The notes under the pieces: model-generated | Seen by the model: only the letters and a program-made list of their open reading frames with translations | Told to the model about the DNA's origin: nothing | Databases searched by the model: none | Part shown: in pieces, positions 24,655 to 33,131 of the stretch | How positions within the stretch are numbered: position 1 is the stretch's first letter | How the letters are laid out: each line of letters opens with the position of its first letter | Program-made: the position numbers and the translations under genes | Assembly (NCBI RefSeq): GCF_000021685.1 | Contig: NC_011959.1 | Coordinates: 620,001-684,000 of the forward strand | DNA length: 64,000 nt | Direction: 5' to 3' | DNA from: Thermomicrobium roseum DSM 5159 | GTDB lineage: Bacteria; Chloroflexota; Chloroflexia; Thermomicrobiales; Thermomicrobiaceae

Positions 24655-25299
24655 TTATACTCCCGAGGTTCGCGGCGTCATCGTTGGCATCATCGCTTCG
24701 ACCGTCCGGTAGAGTCCATGCCGAGCGATGTATTCCTCGACGACGAGCGGAACCTGATAGCGGATCGTTCGTCCTTCAGCGACACGCCGCCGTATGTCGC
24801 TGGCTGCGATCTGGATGAGCGGTACAGGGACGAGTATGACCCGATCGCGTGCTGCCGGTACGCGAGCAAATATGGTCTGGAGATCAACCTCGATCCCAGG
24901 GCGCAGAGCGACCCCGAGAAGTGCCAGCTCAGCGATGCGATTCGGCTCGTGCCAGGTCGGAAGATCATGGAGCGAGTCTTCACCCATCAGAAAAACAAGT
25001 TCCGCATCGGAATACTCTCGGCGCAGCAGGGTGAGGCTGTCGACAGTATAGCAGGGACCGGGGCGGCGAACATCGACGTAGGAGATCGCGAAATGCGGGT
25101 TCCCCTGCAGAGCGAGTTGGAGCATCGCGAGCCGGTGAGCGATCGGGGTGATGGGCCGCCCGATCTTGTGTGGTGGCTGCCCGGCTGGCAAGAAGAGGAC
25201 ACGGGAGAGCTGGAGTTCCTCCTTGAGCACCTCAGCGACGATCAGGTGCCCATGATGGATAGGGTCGAACGTTCCGCCGAAGATCCCGAGCCGTGACAC
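24655..25299 (-). CDS. nadD: Nicotinate-nucleotide adenylyltransferase
   Basis: NadD adenylates nicotinate mononucleotide to deamido-NAD, the penultimate step of NAD synthesis. The 214-residue protein has the nucleotidyltransferase motif GIFGGTFDPIHHGHLIVAE at its start, LFLPAGQPPHK, a Gly-Glu-Asp in FLMGEDSLHDLPTW, and an ISxxxxR-like IAASDIRRRVAEGRTIRYQVP near the end. The GTG at 25299 has GAGGAG six bases upstream and removes an 86-residue extension of unlikely composition. It is divergent from the membrane protein at 25377. The usual downstream partner rsfS is absent, and secD follows instead. Confidence 0.93.
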   Translation of the reverse strand: MSRLGIFGGTFDPIHHGHLIVAEVLKEELQLSRVLFLPAGQPPHKIGRPITPIAHRLAMLQLALQGNPHFAISYVDVRRPGPCYTVDSLTLLRREYSDAELVFLMGEDSLHDLPTWHEPNRIAELALLGVALRPGIEVDLQTIFARVPAARDRVILVPVPLIQIAASDIRRRVAEGRTIRYQVPLVVEEYIARHGLYRTVEAMMPTMTPRTSGV

Positions 25300-25376
25300 C
25301 CGTCGCTCCTCCTCGACCGCTTCGTCTACAGTCGTGGGCAATCGTACACTCTGCGTTCGGACCGAGGAGCGGACGG

Positions 25377-26267
25377 ATGGATTATCCAACTGAGAGTCCA
25401 GACGGAGCCGAAACGAGATGGGAGCCGCCACGACTCTCGGCGGTGGGACAGCGACCAATTCGGCAGGGGTGGGTTCCTCCGGGACTGCGTCTCGATATTG
25501 GCTGGCTGATCGCGTTACGCGTGGTGGCGACGCTCGCTGCCATGCTGGCCGTGACACAACCTAACCGAACGACCGCGCTCCTCGTGCTGGCTGTGCTGGC
25601 CGGTGCCACCGGGCTGGTCGCCTCGCCGCTGTTCCGCCTGCCGTTGCGTCTCCGGACAGCAAGCCTGATCGAGACTCTCGCGCTCGGCTTGGCGCTGCCC
25701 CTCGCCGTCGTGCAGGCTTGGGTGCTCCTCCCGACGGAAGTCTCTGCTGGACAATCGCTCCTGTTGGCGACAGAGATCGGTTTCGCGCTCGTCCTCGTGA
25801 TGATCGCGGCGGCGATCCTCGTCGAGCGCAGAAGGGCACTGTGGAGCCCGCTGGCTCGGGTGCTGGCGTTGTGGCTCGTCCTGGCCGGGCCGACCGGTAT
25901 CCTGCCAGGGGCACGCGATGCGACGACTCCCGCGTTGGCGGTCGCAGTCAGTATCGCGTGCTTGGCTGGAGCACTCGTAACGCTCGTGGCGCGCATGGTG
26001 CCGGCACGAGCTGCCTCCTGGGTCGTCATCAGCGGAACTGTCGTCTATCTCGGCCTTTTGGGGACGAATGGAACACTCGAACGGCTGCTGCAGAATCAGC
26101 CGCTCGGTGTCCTCTTGTGGAGTGGCCAGGCGCTGATCGCGGTGGCGCTCTTCTTCCCGCAGGTTCGTCGCTGGCTAGTTCGCTCCCTCAACACCGTCAC
26201 CGCTGAGTACCTCCTGGGTCGATCGCGACGGGGCGAGGGCTTCGCCCCAGAGACCGACCGCGACTGA
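25377..26267 (+). CDS. Multi-pass membrane protein of unknown function
   Basis: The 296-residue protein has a hydrophilic N-terminus of about 45 residues, then roughly eight hydrophobic segments, for example IALRVVATLAAMLAV, TALLVLAVLAGATGL, LALGLALPLAVVQAWVLL, FALVLVMIAAAILV and ALAVAVSIACLAGALVTLVA. It contains no motif I recognise, so transport, sensing or enzyme roles cannot be told apart. The ATG at 25377 follows GAGGAG; an upstream in-frame extension overlaps nadD and is rejected. Its last 93 bases overlap the 3' end of gyrA on the other strand. Confidence 0.75.
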   Translation: MDYPTESPDGAETRWEPPRLSAVGQRPIRQGWVPPGLRLDIGWLIALRVVATLAAMLAVTQPNRTTALLVLAVLAGATGLVASPLFRLPLRLRTASLIETLALGLALPLAVVQAWVLLPTEVSAGQSLLLATEIGFALVLVMIAAAILVERRRALWSPLARVLALWLVLAGPTGILPGARDATTPALAVAVSIACLAGALVTLVARMVPARAASWVVISGTVVYLGLLGTNGTLERLLQNQPLGVLLWSGQALIAVALFFPQVRRWLVRSLNTVTAEYLLGRSRRGEGFAPETDRD

Positions 26268-28685
26268 AGCAACCTCGTCCCCTTCCTGGAGTCGCATAAC
26301 GCTCACACCTTGCGTGTGCCGACCTTGGCGTGGGATTTGTGCAACCGGCACGAGGATCATGCGTCCGCGCCGACTGACCAGAACAACGGTGTCTTCCTCA
26401 CGCGCGACCGTCGCGGCAGCGACGTGGCCGGTGCGCGGCGTGACCTTCATGGCGATGACACCGGATCCACCGCGTCCTTGGGTTCGGAATTCGTCGAGAG
26501 AAGTGCGCTTACCGTAGCCGTACTGGGAGACCAGCAAAAGGTCGCCTTCTGGGCGAACGACTTCTGCCGCGATGACGGCGTCTCCCTCGTCCAAACGAAC
26601 ACCGATCACTCCGCCAGCCTGGCGGCCCATCGGTCGCACGTCGTCCTCTGGGAAGCGGATCGCCTGGCCATGAGCGGTGACCAGAATGACCTCGTCCGAG
26701 CCGCTCGTGGGGCGTACCCAGGCCAGTTCGTCTCCCGCGTCCAACGACATGGCGATGAGGCCGCTCGCGCGAACGTTGGAGAACTCCTCGAGCCGCACAC
26801 GCTTCACCCGGCCTTGACGCGTGCAGAAGAACAGAAACGTGGCTGTCGAGAAGTCCCGTACGGGAAGGAGTGTCGTGACTTCTTCACCTGGCTGAAGATT
26901 GAGGAAGTTGACGATCGGGAGCCCCCGCGCGTTGCGCCCCACATCGGGAAGTTCGTAGGTTGGCAGCTGGAAGACGCGACCACGGTTGGTGAAAAAGAGG
27001 AGCGAATCATGCGTACTAGCGAGCACGATGTGCTGGATCGAGTCTTCGTCCCGGACGGCCATTCCATTCACGCCCCGGCCACCACGATGTTGGACACGGA
27101 AATGTCCGTTCGTGCTCCGCTTCACATAACCTCGCGAGGTCAGCGTCACGATGACATCGACACGCGGAACCAAGTCTTCGTCGCTGATCTCGCTACTGGC
27201 TTCCTGAATCTGAGTTCGCCGGGGATCGCCGTATCGTTCCTTGAGCTCGAGGAGCTCTTTCCGCACGACGGCCAAGATCTTCGCCGCGTCGGCGAGAAGC
27301 GCACGCAGTTCGGCGATCCGCGCGAGAAGTTCCCGATACTCGTCCTCGATCTTCTGTCGCTCGAGCGCTGCCAGGCGACGCAGTTGCATATCGAGGATGG
27401 CATTCGCCTGGATTTCGGTCAAGTTGAAGCGTGCCATCAACTGCTGTCGGGCATCCTCAGCCGAGCGGGCGTTCCGGATCGTGCTGATGACCTCGTCGAG
27501 GTGATCCAGTGCGATCTTGAGACCTTCCAAGACGTGTGCTCGCCGCTCGGCTTGACGAAGGTCGAACTCGGTACGCCGCCGGATCACCTGTTGGCGATGT
27601 TCCAAGTACAGCTGAAGCAGACGCTTGAGGGTCAGGACACGCGGTAAAACTCCATCAACCAGTGCGAGCATGTTGACGCCGAACGTGGTTTGCAGTTGCG
27701 TATGCTTGAACAGATTGTTGAGCACAGTCTTGGGTTGTGCGTCACGCTTGAGTTCGATGACGATGCGCATACCGTCGCGGTCGGATTCATCGCGCAGATC
27801 ATGAATTCCCTCCAGGCGCCCGCTCTTGACGAGTTCCGCAATGCGCTCGATGAGCGCAGCCTTGTTCACCTGATAGGGTAGCTCGGTCACGATGATGCTG
27901 GTCCGACCCCGCCCAGTCTCCTCGATGTGAGCGCGTGCTCGGACGACGATGCGTCCGCGACCGGTGGCGTAGGCGGCCAGAATTCCTTCTCGCCCCAGAA
28001 TGATTCCTCCAGTCGGAAAGTCCGGACCGGGCAATCGTTCGACCAGTTCCTCGACGGTCGCTTCAGGGTTATCGATGAGGTAGACCAGTGCATCGACGAC
28101 CTCGCCGAGATTGTGTGGGGGAATGTTGGTGGCCATACCGACCGCGATGCCGCTTGCCCCGTTGACGAGAAGGTTCGGTAGACGGGCTGGGAGGACCGAG
28201 GGTTCGCGCGTGCTATCGTCATAGTTGGGAACGAAGTCGACCGTTTGCTTGTCGATGTCCGCGAGCAGTTCTTCAGCGATCGGAGCGAGGCGCGCCTCAG
28301 TGTAGCGCATCGCGGCGGCACTATCGCCGTCGACGGAGCCGAAATTACCCTGCCCGTCGATCAAGGGGTACCGCATGGTGAATGGCTGGACCATGCGAAC
28401 CAGGGCGTCGTAGACCGCACTGTCCCCGTGGGGGTGATACGACTTCAGGACCTCACCGACGATACCGGCGCTCTTACGGTACTTGGCATTTGGGCGCAGG
28501 CCCATTTCGTACATGCCGTACAAGATGCGCCGCTGGACTGGTTTGAGGCCGTCGCGCACGTCTGGCAACGCTCGTTGCACGATCACGCTCATCGCGTAAT
28601 CGAGATACGAGCGCTTCATCTCCTCTTCGATGCTGATGACACGGACGCGTCCGATTTGTTGCTCGCTCATCGCTCCGCCATCCAT
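26175..28685 (-). CDS. gyrA: DNA gyrase subunit A
   Basis: GyrA is the DNA-cutting and wrapping subunit of gyrase, which introduces negative supercoils with GyrB. The 836-residue protein starts near IEEEMKRSYLDYAMSVIV and has the quinolone-determining region YHPHGDSAVYDALVRM and the catalytic tyrosine in AAAMRYTEARL. The C-terminal beta-pinwheel has six-bladed repeats, beginning with the GyrA box QHRGGRG, which separates it from ParC. GGTGGG lies 6 bases before the ATG at 28685; the ATG five codons later has a GGAG too close to be ideal. gyrB is not in the window. Its 3' end overlaps the convergent membrane-protein gene. Confidence 0.96.
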   Translation of the reverse strand: MDGGAMSEQQIGRVRVISIEEEMKRSYLDYAMSVIVQRALPDVRDGLKPVQRRILYGMYEMGLRPNAKYRKSAGIVGEVLKSYHPHGDSAVYDALVRMVQPFTMRYPLIDGQGNFGSVDGDSAAAMRYTEARLAPIAEELLADIDKQTVDFVPNYDDSTREPSVLPARLPNLLVNGASGIAVGMATNIPPHNLGEVVDALVYLIDNPEATVEELVERLPGPDFPTGGIILGREGILAAYATGRGRIVVRARAHIEETGRGRTSIIVTELPYQVNKAALIERIAELVKSGRLEGIHDLRDESDRDGMRIVIELKRDAQPKTVLNNLFKHTQLQTTFGVNMLALVDGVLPRVLTLKRLLQLYLEHRQQVIRRRTEFDLRQAERRAHVLEGLKIALDHLDEVISTIRNARSAEDARQQLMARFNLTEIQANAILDMQLRRLAALERQKIEDEYRELLARIAELRALLADAAKILAVVRKELLELKERYGDPRRTQIQEASSEISDEDLVPRVDVIVTLTSRGYVKRSTNGHFRVQHRGGRGVNGMAVRDEDSIQHIVLASTHDSLLFFTNRGRVFQLPTYELPDVGRNARGLPIVNFLNLQPGEEVTTLLPVRDFSTATFLFFCTRQGRVKRVRLEEFSNVRASGLIAMSLDAGDELAWVRPTSGSDEVILVTAHGQAIRFPEDDVRPMGRQAGGVIGVRLDEGDAVIAAEVVRPEGDLLLVSQYGYGKRTSLDEFRTQGRGGSGVIAMKVTPRTGHVAAATVAREEDTVVLVSRRGRMILVPVAQIPRQGRHTQGVSVMRLQEGDEVASVAVGLWGEALAPSRSTQEVLSGDGVEGAN

Positions 28686-28777
28686 CGCTGACCCACCCGC
28701 TGGATTTTACCAAAGTCGTAACCCTACTTCCTGATAGGTCCAGGCGTCCGCCCGCGCTGAGCATTTGACTGTGAGAA

Positions 28778-28799
28778 ACGAGTGTAGATGCTCACTCGT
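28778..28799 (-). terminator. Hairpin after the acyltransferase gene
   Basis: ACGAGTG (28778-28784) pairs with CACTCGT (28793-28799). On the minus strand the stem is followed by TTTC, just downstream of the acyltransferase stop at 28819. The T-run is short, so termination may be partial. Confidence 0.4.
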
Positions 28800-28818
28800 T
28801 GTGCGAACGTCAGGTCGG

Positions 28819-29766
28819 CTAGTCGCTGGTGGCCTGGAGGGTTGTGCCTCCGGGAGCGCTCGCCGGCACAGTCCCGAGTGCCTCAGCGAGTGGAGTCCGT
28901 GGGGACGCGTCCGCCCACACCGGCTGGAGCACGGCCCACTGGCCGGGGTCAGTGCGGATCATCCGCTCCAGCGCGCGGGCGACCAGCTCGAGGTTGGCCA
29001 GCAGGTCGTGTTCCTGATCATCCGTGTGGACGAGATCCAATGGTCGGTCGACGACGACCAACGATCGGCGAGGGGAGAGGCGAATCGTGTAGGCGGGTAG
29101 AAGCGTGGCTCCGGTGCGTCGCGCGAGCATGATGGGACCGATCGGTAACCGGGCTGGTGCATCGAAGAAGCGAACGAGACGACTGTGCCCCGTCACGTCG
29201 CGGTCGCCCGCGACGAGGAGAATCCCGTTCCGACGCAGTAGCCGAAGGATCGCTGGCACAGCTTCCGGTCCGGATGGCAGTACGCGAACGCCTGTGGCGC
29301 TTCGTAAGCGGCAGAGATAGGCGAAGAGTGAGGGTGGCTGCACGCGCTCGACGACGATCGCGGCTTCCAGGCCGAGTTCGGCCGGATACTGAGCAACGAC
29401 GTTGAAATTACCGAGATGAGCTGAGAGGACGATCACGCCCTGCTGTCGAGCCAGCGCTGCTTCGACGTGGTTCCAACCGCGCACCTCGATGAGTTCTCGC
29501 AAGCGGTGACGATCCACCGTGCGGATACGGACGAGATCGTAGTAGTTCATCACTGCCGTGATGAAGACTCGCGCGGCTTGGTGCGTTCGCCAGAGACGAG
29601 AGCAGCGAGGGCAAACGTGGCGAAGGTTATCCAAGACCGCACGTCGTGCGCGAGGGTGGAAGAGGAAGACAGCGATGCCGATGACACGACAAAGCCAATA
29701 GCCGAGTCGTGCTGGAACGATGAGCGTGAGAAGTGCGCCGATACGAAGTGCCCAAAGCAAACTCAT
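28819..29766 (-). CDS. Lipid acyltransferase of the LpxL/HtrB/PatA family
   Basis: The 315-residue protein belongs to the lysophospholipid/lipid A acyltransferase superfamily, which moves acyl chains to sugar or inositol lipids at the inner face of the membrane. An N-terminal hydrophobic anchor (about 8-35) precedes the family pattern: NLRHVCP, GVIVLSAHLGNFN, LLVAGDRDVTG and RTGATLLPAYTIR. The catalytic motif usually reads His-x4-Asp/Glu; here it is H117-x4-N122, so the acidic partner is missing or lies elsewhere. Inositol-phosphate synthase lies upstream, which suggests a role on inositol or mannosyl-inositol lipids, as for actinobacterial PatA. It overlaps the preceding gene by ATGA. Confidence 0.82.
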   Translation of the reverse strand: MSLLWALRIGALLTLIVPARLGYWLCRVIGIAVFLFHPRARRAVLDNLRHVCPRCSRLWRTHQAARVFITAVMNYYDLVRIRTVDRHRLRELIEVRGWNHVEAALARQQGVIVLSAHLGNFNVVAQYPAELGLEAAIVVERVQPPSLFAYLCRLRSATGVRVLPSGPEAVPAILRLLRRNGILLVAGDRDVTGHSRLVRFFDAPARLPIGPIMLARRTGATLLPAYTIRLSPRRSLVVVDRPLDLVHTDDQEHDLLANLELVARALERMIRTDPGQWAVLQPVWADASPRTPLAEALGTVPASAPGGTTLQATSD

Positions 29767-30473
29767 CGTTCCCCCTGCAGCTCGGGTAGCGCTTTCTCAG
29801 CGGGTACGGGCCACCACGGTCGCCAGCACCACCATTGATCGGTGTAGTCGCGGATGACGCGCTCGAGCGTGCGGACGAGATCGCGGTCGAAAGTTGCCGC
29901 TGACAAGCGCGACAAGTCGAGCAACATCGAGCGCCAACCCGGGCGGAAGACGAGTAGAGCGAACCACGCGGGGATTTCGGACGACGCTGGGAGAGCCACC
30001 GTCGTTTCAGCGCGAAAGAGCGTGCAAGAGTACGACCGTGCCTCAGCTGACCAGCGATCGACCGACCAGAGGGTTTTTGCCGGGTATGTCGATGGGAGGA
30101 GCAGGTGCAGGGCACGATGCAATAACGAGGAAGCGCCGAGATCGATGGTCAGGACAAAGGGGGATGCGTCGCGCTGGAAGTCCCAAAGCACGCGCTCATC
30201 GCGAATCACGATAGTCGGAAGAAAACGTTCATCGGTCCAGGTTTCGATCCGACGGGTGGCCCGGGTAGCCGCACGAGCGTTGACGAGGAGTTGCTTGGCG
30301 AACCGTCCGACTGTTGCGCTGGAAGAGGACTCGTGAAGGACGTAAGACAAATTGATGCGCAGGATAGAGAGCCGCCGATCTTTCTCGGTATCGTCGCTCA
30401 GCAGAGACACAGAGGGGTGGTGTGAACCAGCCACCACCCCCAAGTTTCCCAAGACAAAGCCGGAGTCACGCAT
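29763..30473 (-). CDS. Degenerate acyltransferase-family paralogue, probably catalytically inactive
   Basis: The 236-residue frame aligns loosely by eye with the neighbouring acyltransferase: RINLSYVLHESS matches the early helix of the family, SPFVLTIDLGASSLLHRAL falls where the catalytic His-Leu-Gly-Asn segment should be, and the end (TLERVIRDYTDQWWCW) matches its C-terminus. The catalytic His is replaced, and the N-terminal membrane anchor is absent. The ATG at 30473 overlaps the ips stop by eight bases, but a strong hairpin lies within its first 20 codons. A GTG at 30410 beyond the hairpin is an alternative without a ribosome binding site. It could be a partner subunit or a decaying copy. 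Confidence 0.55.
   Translation of the reverse strand: MRDSGFVLGNLGVVAGSHHPSVSLLSDDTEKDRRLSILRINLSYVLHESSSSATVGRFAKQLLVNARAATRATRRIETWTDERFLPTIVIRDERVLWDFQRDASPFVLTIDLGASSLLHRALHLLLPSTYPAKTLWSVDRWSAEARSYSCTLFRAETTVALPASSEIPAWFALLVFRPGWRSMLLDLSRLSAATFDRDLVRTLERVIRDYTDQWWCWRPWWPVPAEKALPELQGER
30414..30440 (-). terminator. Terminator-like hairpin just after ips
   Basis: A 9-bp stem, GGGGTGGTG (30414-30422) with CACCACCCC (30432-30440), has a 9-base loop. It lies about 26 bases after the ips stop on the minus strand. The sequence after the stem has Ts (TCTGTGTCTC) but no true T-run. It may attenuate transcription into the acyltransferase genes. Confidence 0.55.
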
Positions 30474-31581
30474 TCTCCGTTGTTGCGAGGCGCTCGCGCT
30501 GGGCGACCGTCTCGCGGATGAACGCTTCCACCATCTCGCGCGCTTCCTCGTCGCGATACTGGACTGGTGGCGACTTCATGAAGTAGGCGCTGGGGCCGAT
30601 CAGTGCGCCGCTGATACCTGCGTCGAGGGCCAACTTGGCACAGCGAATTGCGTCGATGACCACACCAGCAGAGTTGGGAGAGTCCCAGACTTCCAACTTC
30701 AGTTCGAGGTTGATCGGCACGTCGCCGAAGGTCGTGCCTTCGATACGAATGTGGCACCACTTGCGATCCTTCAACCAAGGGATGTAGTCGCTCGGACCGA
30801 CGTGCACGTTCTCCTCGGGAATCGGATAGTCCAGAATACTCGTCACCGCGTTGGTCTTGGAAATCTTCTTCGACTCGAGTCGCTCCCGCTCCAGCATGTT
30901 CAGGAAGTCGGTATTCCCACCGAAGTTGATCTGGTACATGCGATCGATGCGCACGCCGCGATCGGCGAACAAGCGAGCCAAAACGCGGTGCACGATCGTT
31001 GCGCCGACCTGGCTCTTGATATCGTCACCGATAACCGGGAGGCCGCGCTCGCGGAAGCGCCGCTGCCAATAGTCCTCCCGGGCGATGAAAACGGGAATAC
31101 AGTTGACGAAGGCACAACCAGCATCGAGCACCTGCTCGACGTACCACTTGGTGGCCATCTCGCTTCCAACAGGAAGGAAGTTCACGACGACATCCGTTTT
31201 CGTGTCCTTGAGGATGCCCACGATATCAGCAGTCGGTCCGGGAGCCTTGGTGATGATCTGAGAGAGATACTTGCCCAATCCATCGTGGGTCATGCCCCGA
31301 TAGACCGGGGCGCCCAAGTACGGAACATCGGTGAACTTGTACGTGTTATTGGGTGGAGCGAAGATCGCTTCGGACAGATCCTTGCCGACCTTGTTGGCGT
31401 CGATGTCGAAAGCAGCGGTGAATTCGATATCGCCGACGTGATAGCCGCCCAGTTCGACGTGCATGAGACCAGGCACGAACTGATTCGGATCAGCATTCCG
31501 GTAGTAGTGCACACCTTGCACCAAGGACGAGGCGCAGTTGCCGACTCCGATGATCGCGACGCGGATCTTTCGCTCTCCCAC
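30466..31581 (-). CDS. ino1: Myo-inositol-1-phosphate synthase
   Basis: The enzyme converts glucose-6-phosphate to inositol-3-phosphate with bound NAD, the entry step to phosphatidylinositol-type lipids. The 371-residue protein has the Rossmann loop VAIIGVGNCASSLVQG, VVVNFLPVGSEMATKWYVE, GCAFVNCIPVFIA, and the DDIKSQVGATIVHRVLARLF and NFGGNTDFLNMLE blocks with the active-site lysines. These match the short bacterial/actinobacterial type. The GTG at 31581 follows AGGAGAGG, and a near-consensus promoter lies upstream; a longer in-frame extension of 71 residues has poor composition. Two acyltransferase-family genes follow directly. Confidence 0.94.
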   Translation of the reverse strand: MGERKIRVAIIGVGNCASSLVQGVHYYRNADPNQFVPGLMHVELGGYHVGDIEFTAAFDIDANKVGKDLSEAIFAPPNNTYKFTDVPYLGAPVYRGMTHDGLGKYLSQIITKAPGPTADIVGILKDTKTDVVVNFLPVGSEMATKWYVEQVLDAGCAFVNCIPVFIAREDYWQRRFRERGLPVIGDDIKSQVGATIVHRVLARLFADRGVRIDRMYQINFGGNTDFLNMLERERLESKKISKTNAVTSILDYPIPEENVHVGPSDYIPWLKDRKWCHIRIEGTTFGDVPINLELKLEVWDSPNSAGVVIDAIRCAKLALDAGISGALIGPSAYFMKSPPVQYRDEEAREMVEAFIRETVAQRERLATTENA

Positions 31582-31653
31582 GATTGACCGTATTCCTCTC
31601 CTGCAATCGGCGATCCCCACGCAAAGACGGGAGCTCAGTGCTCCATGACTGGC

Positions 31654-31682
31654 ATTGTAAAACCGTTTCGAAGGCGCGTCAA
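31654..31682 (-). promoter_or_regulatory. Sigma-70 promoter of ino1
   Basis: Minus strand: -35 TTGACG (31677-31682), 17-base spacer, -10 TACAAT (31654-31659), about 70 bases upstream of the ino1 GTG. Confidence 0.7.
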
Positions 31683-32018
31683 CGCGAGCACGCGATCCAA
31701 AGGACAAGAGTCGACGGAAAACGGGGAGATGCCTCGACGTCGATCGCTGCCTGTCCTCGGTCCACGATCGGTGTGCGGCGGGAATTCGTGGCAATGCTGG
31801 GAGTATCGTTCACACTTCGCAGAGACTCTTGCCGTTAATGGATGTGGCGGGTGAGGACTTCCGCCGGACGCTGGGAGACTTCCCTGTCCTCGCTGGGCAT
31901 CGCCGTCGCGTCAGCTTCCGCGCTCGCTGCGACTGCCTGTTTCATGCACGCTGTTTTGGCCCAACGAGCCTGCAAGACGGGAGCAAAGGGCCTCGATAGC
32001 GCAACGCTCGACGGTTTC
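31683..32018. other. Intergenic stretch, nothing recognised
   Basis: Between the ino1 promoter and the stop of the GT9 gene at 32019 the short frames on both strands lack ribosome binding sites and family motifs. No clear terminator for the purA-to-GT9 operon was found, though it would be expected here. Confidence 0.4.
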
Positions 32019-33131
32019 TTACCAGGAGGAGTCGCGATCTCCCTCGAGAAGTTGCAGTGCGGCACGCAGCACGACATCGGGATGAAGATCGATCAGGCAT
32101 GTCCGGGTGGAACAGCCCTGGGGTCGACCAACGCGGAAACCGACATAGCAGCAGGGTGCGCAGGGGAGCGCGGCCGTGAGAGCCAGCACCGAAGCCCGCG
32201 TGGTCGTCAGTGTTTCTGGGGTGACGATCTCGGCCTCGAAAGGGCGCCAGGCATCGGGATTCGAGGGACCGAAGATGGCCACCGTGGGACGACCCAGCAC
32301 GGCCGCGAGGTGGGTGACTCCCGAGTCGTTGCCGATCACGAGTTTGGCCTGCTGCAGAACGGCGACCAGAGTCGCGAGGTCGGTTCGGCCGATCAAACTC
32401 GTCACCCCGGGAGTCCGCAGCAATGGTCTGGCTTCGGGTTCCTCATTGACTGTTCCGGTGACCACGACCTGGTAACCCTGTCGGGTGAGTTCGCGTGCCA
32501 CGGTCGTAAACGACTCGATCGGCCAGCGTCGCGCTGGAGCGAATGGGCCGACGCCCGGATGGATGACAACGAGGCCATCTCGTGCATCACCGACGAGCTC
32601 CTGGGCTCGTCGGAAGGCGGCATCTGGGACTCGGAGGCGTGGTCGTTCGAGTAGAGGGCTCGCTCCGAGTGCTTCGACGACGGCCCGAGCGTAGTCCCAC
32701 TCGGGGCAGGCACCGAAGCCCCGATCGGGAACCCGGTGAGTCAAAAAAGTCCCTAAACCGTTGTCGAGACCTGCCCGGACCGGACTGGCGGTCGCAGCCA
32801 GAAGCAGCCGATAGAGCGAGCGTCCGGCGTTGGTCGTGAGATGGTGGAACAGTGCGACCGCGTCGTACTGCTGCCGGCGGAGCGTCCACAGGAGACGAGC
32901 CAGGGCGAGGGCTCCAGCGGGACGTTTGAGGCGCGACTTCTCCAGTACGAAGCAGCGGTCGATGTCAGGGGAAAGCCGGTAGAGTTCGGTACCGAGCGGC
33001 GAACTGACGACGTGGAGCGACGCCTGCGGATACGCCTTTCGCAGCGAGTGGATGGCCGGCAAGGTAATGGCGGCATCACCGAGATCAGCGATCTTGATGA
33101 GGAGCATCCGTTCGAAGCGTCCGATTCTCAT
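32019..33131 (-). CDS. GT9 (heptosyltransferase-family) glycosyltransferase
   Basis: The 370-residue GT-B enzyme resembles ADP-heptose:LPS heptosyltransferases. The acceptor-side catalytic loop IKIADLGDAAITLPAIHSL holds the conserved Asp. The donor-side pattern is VVIHPGVGPFAPARRWP, where Arg takes the usual Lys place, followed by VIGNDSGVTHLAAVLGRPTV and IFGPSNP. A cysteine cluster, CAPCCYVG then CSTRTCL, near the end is common in this family. The ATG overlaps the GT4 stop (ATGA). Heptose-LPS is not expected in this phylum, so the sugar and acceptor are unknown. It is the last gene of the purA-led operon. Confidence 0.85.
   Translation of the reverse strand: MRIGRFERMLLIKIADLGDAAITLPAIHSLRKAYPQASLHVVSSPLGTELYRLSPDIDRCFVLEKSRLKRPAGALALARLLWTLRRQQYDAVALFHHLTTNAGRSLYRLLLAATASPVRAGLDNGLGTFLTHRVPDRGFGACPEWDYARAVVEALGASPLLERPRLRVPDAAFRRAQELVGDARDGLVVIHPGVGPFAPARRWPIESFTTVARELTRQGYQVVVTGTVNEEPEARPLLRTPGVTSLIGRTDLATLVAVLQQAKLVIGNDSGVTHLAAVLGRPTVAIFGPSNPDAWRPFEAEIVTPETLTTTRASVLALTAALPCAPCCYVGFRVGRPQGCSTRTCLIDLHPDVVLRAALQLLEGDRDSSW

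Noticed and set aside
26310..27647. A 445-codon open frame antisense to gyrA
   Set aside because: It mirrors gyrA codons; there is no domain and no start signal.
31842..32654. A 270-codon plus-strand frame with an Ala-rich signal-peptide-like start
   Set aside because: Most of it is antisense to the GT9 gene at 32019, and beyond the hydrophobic start the composition is that of a shadow frame.
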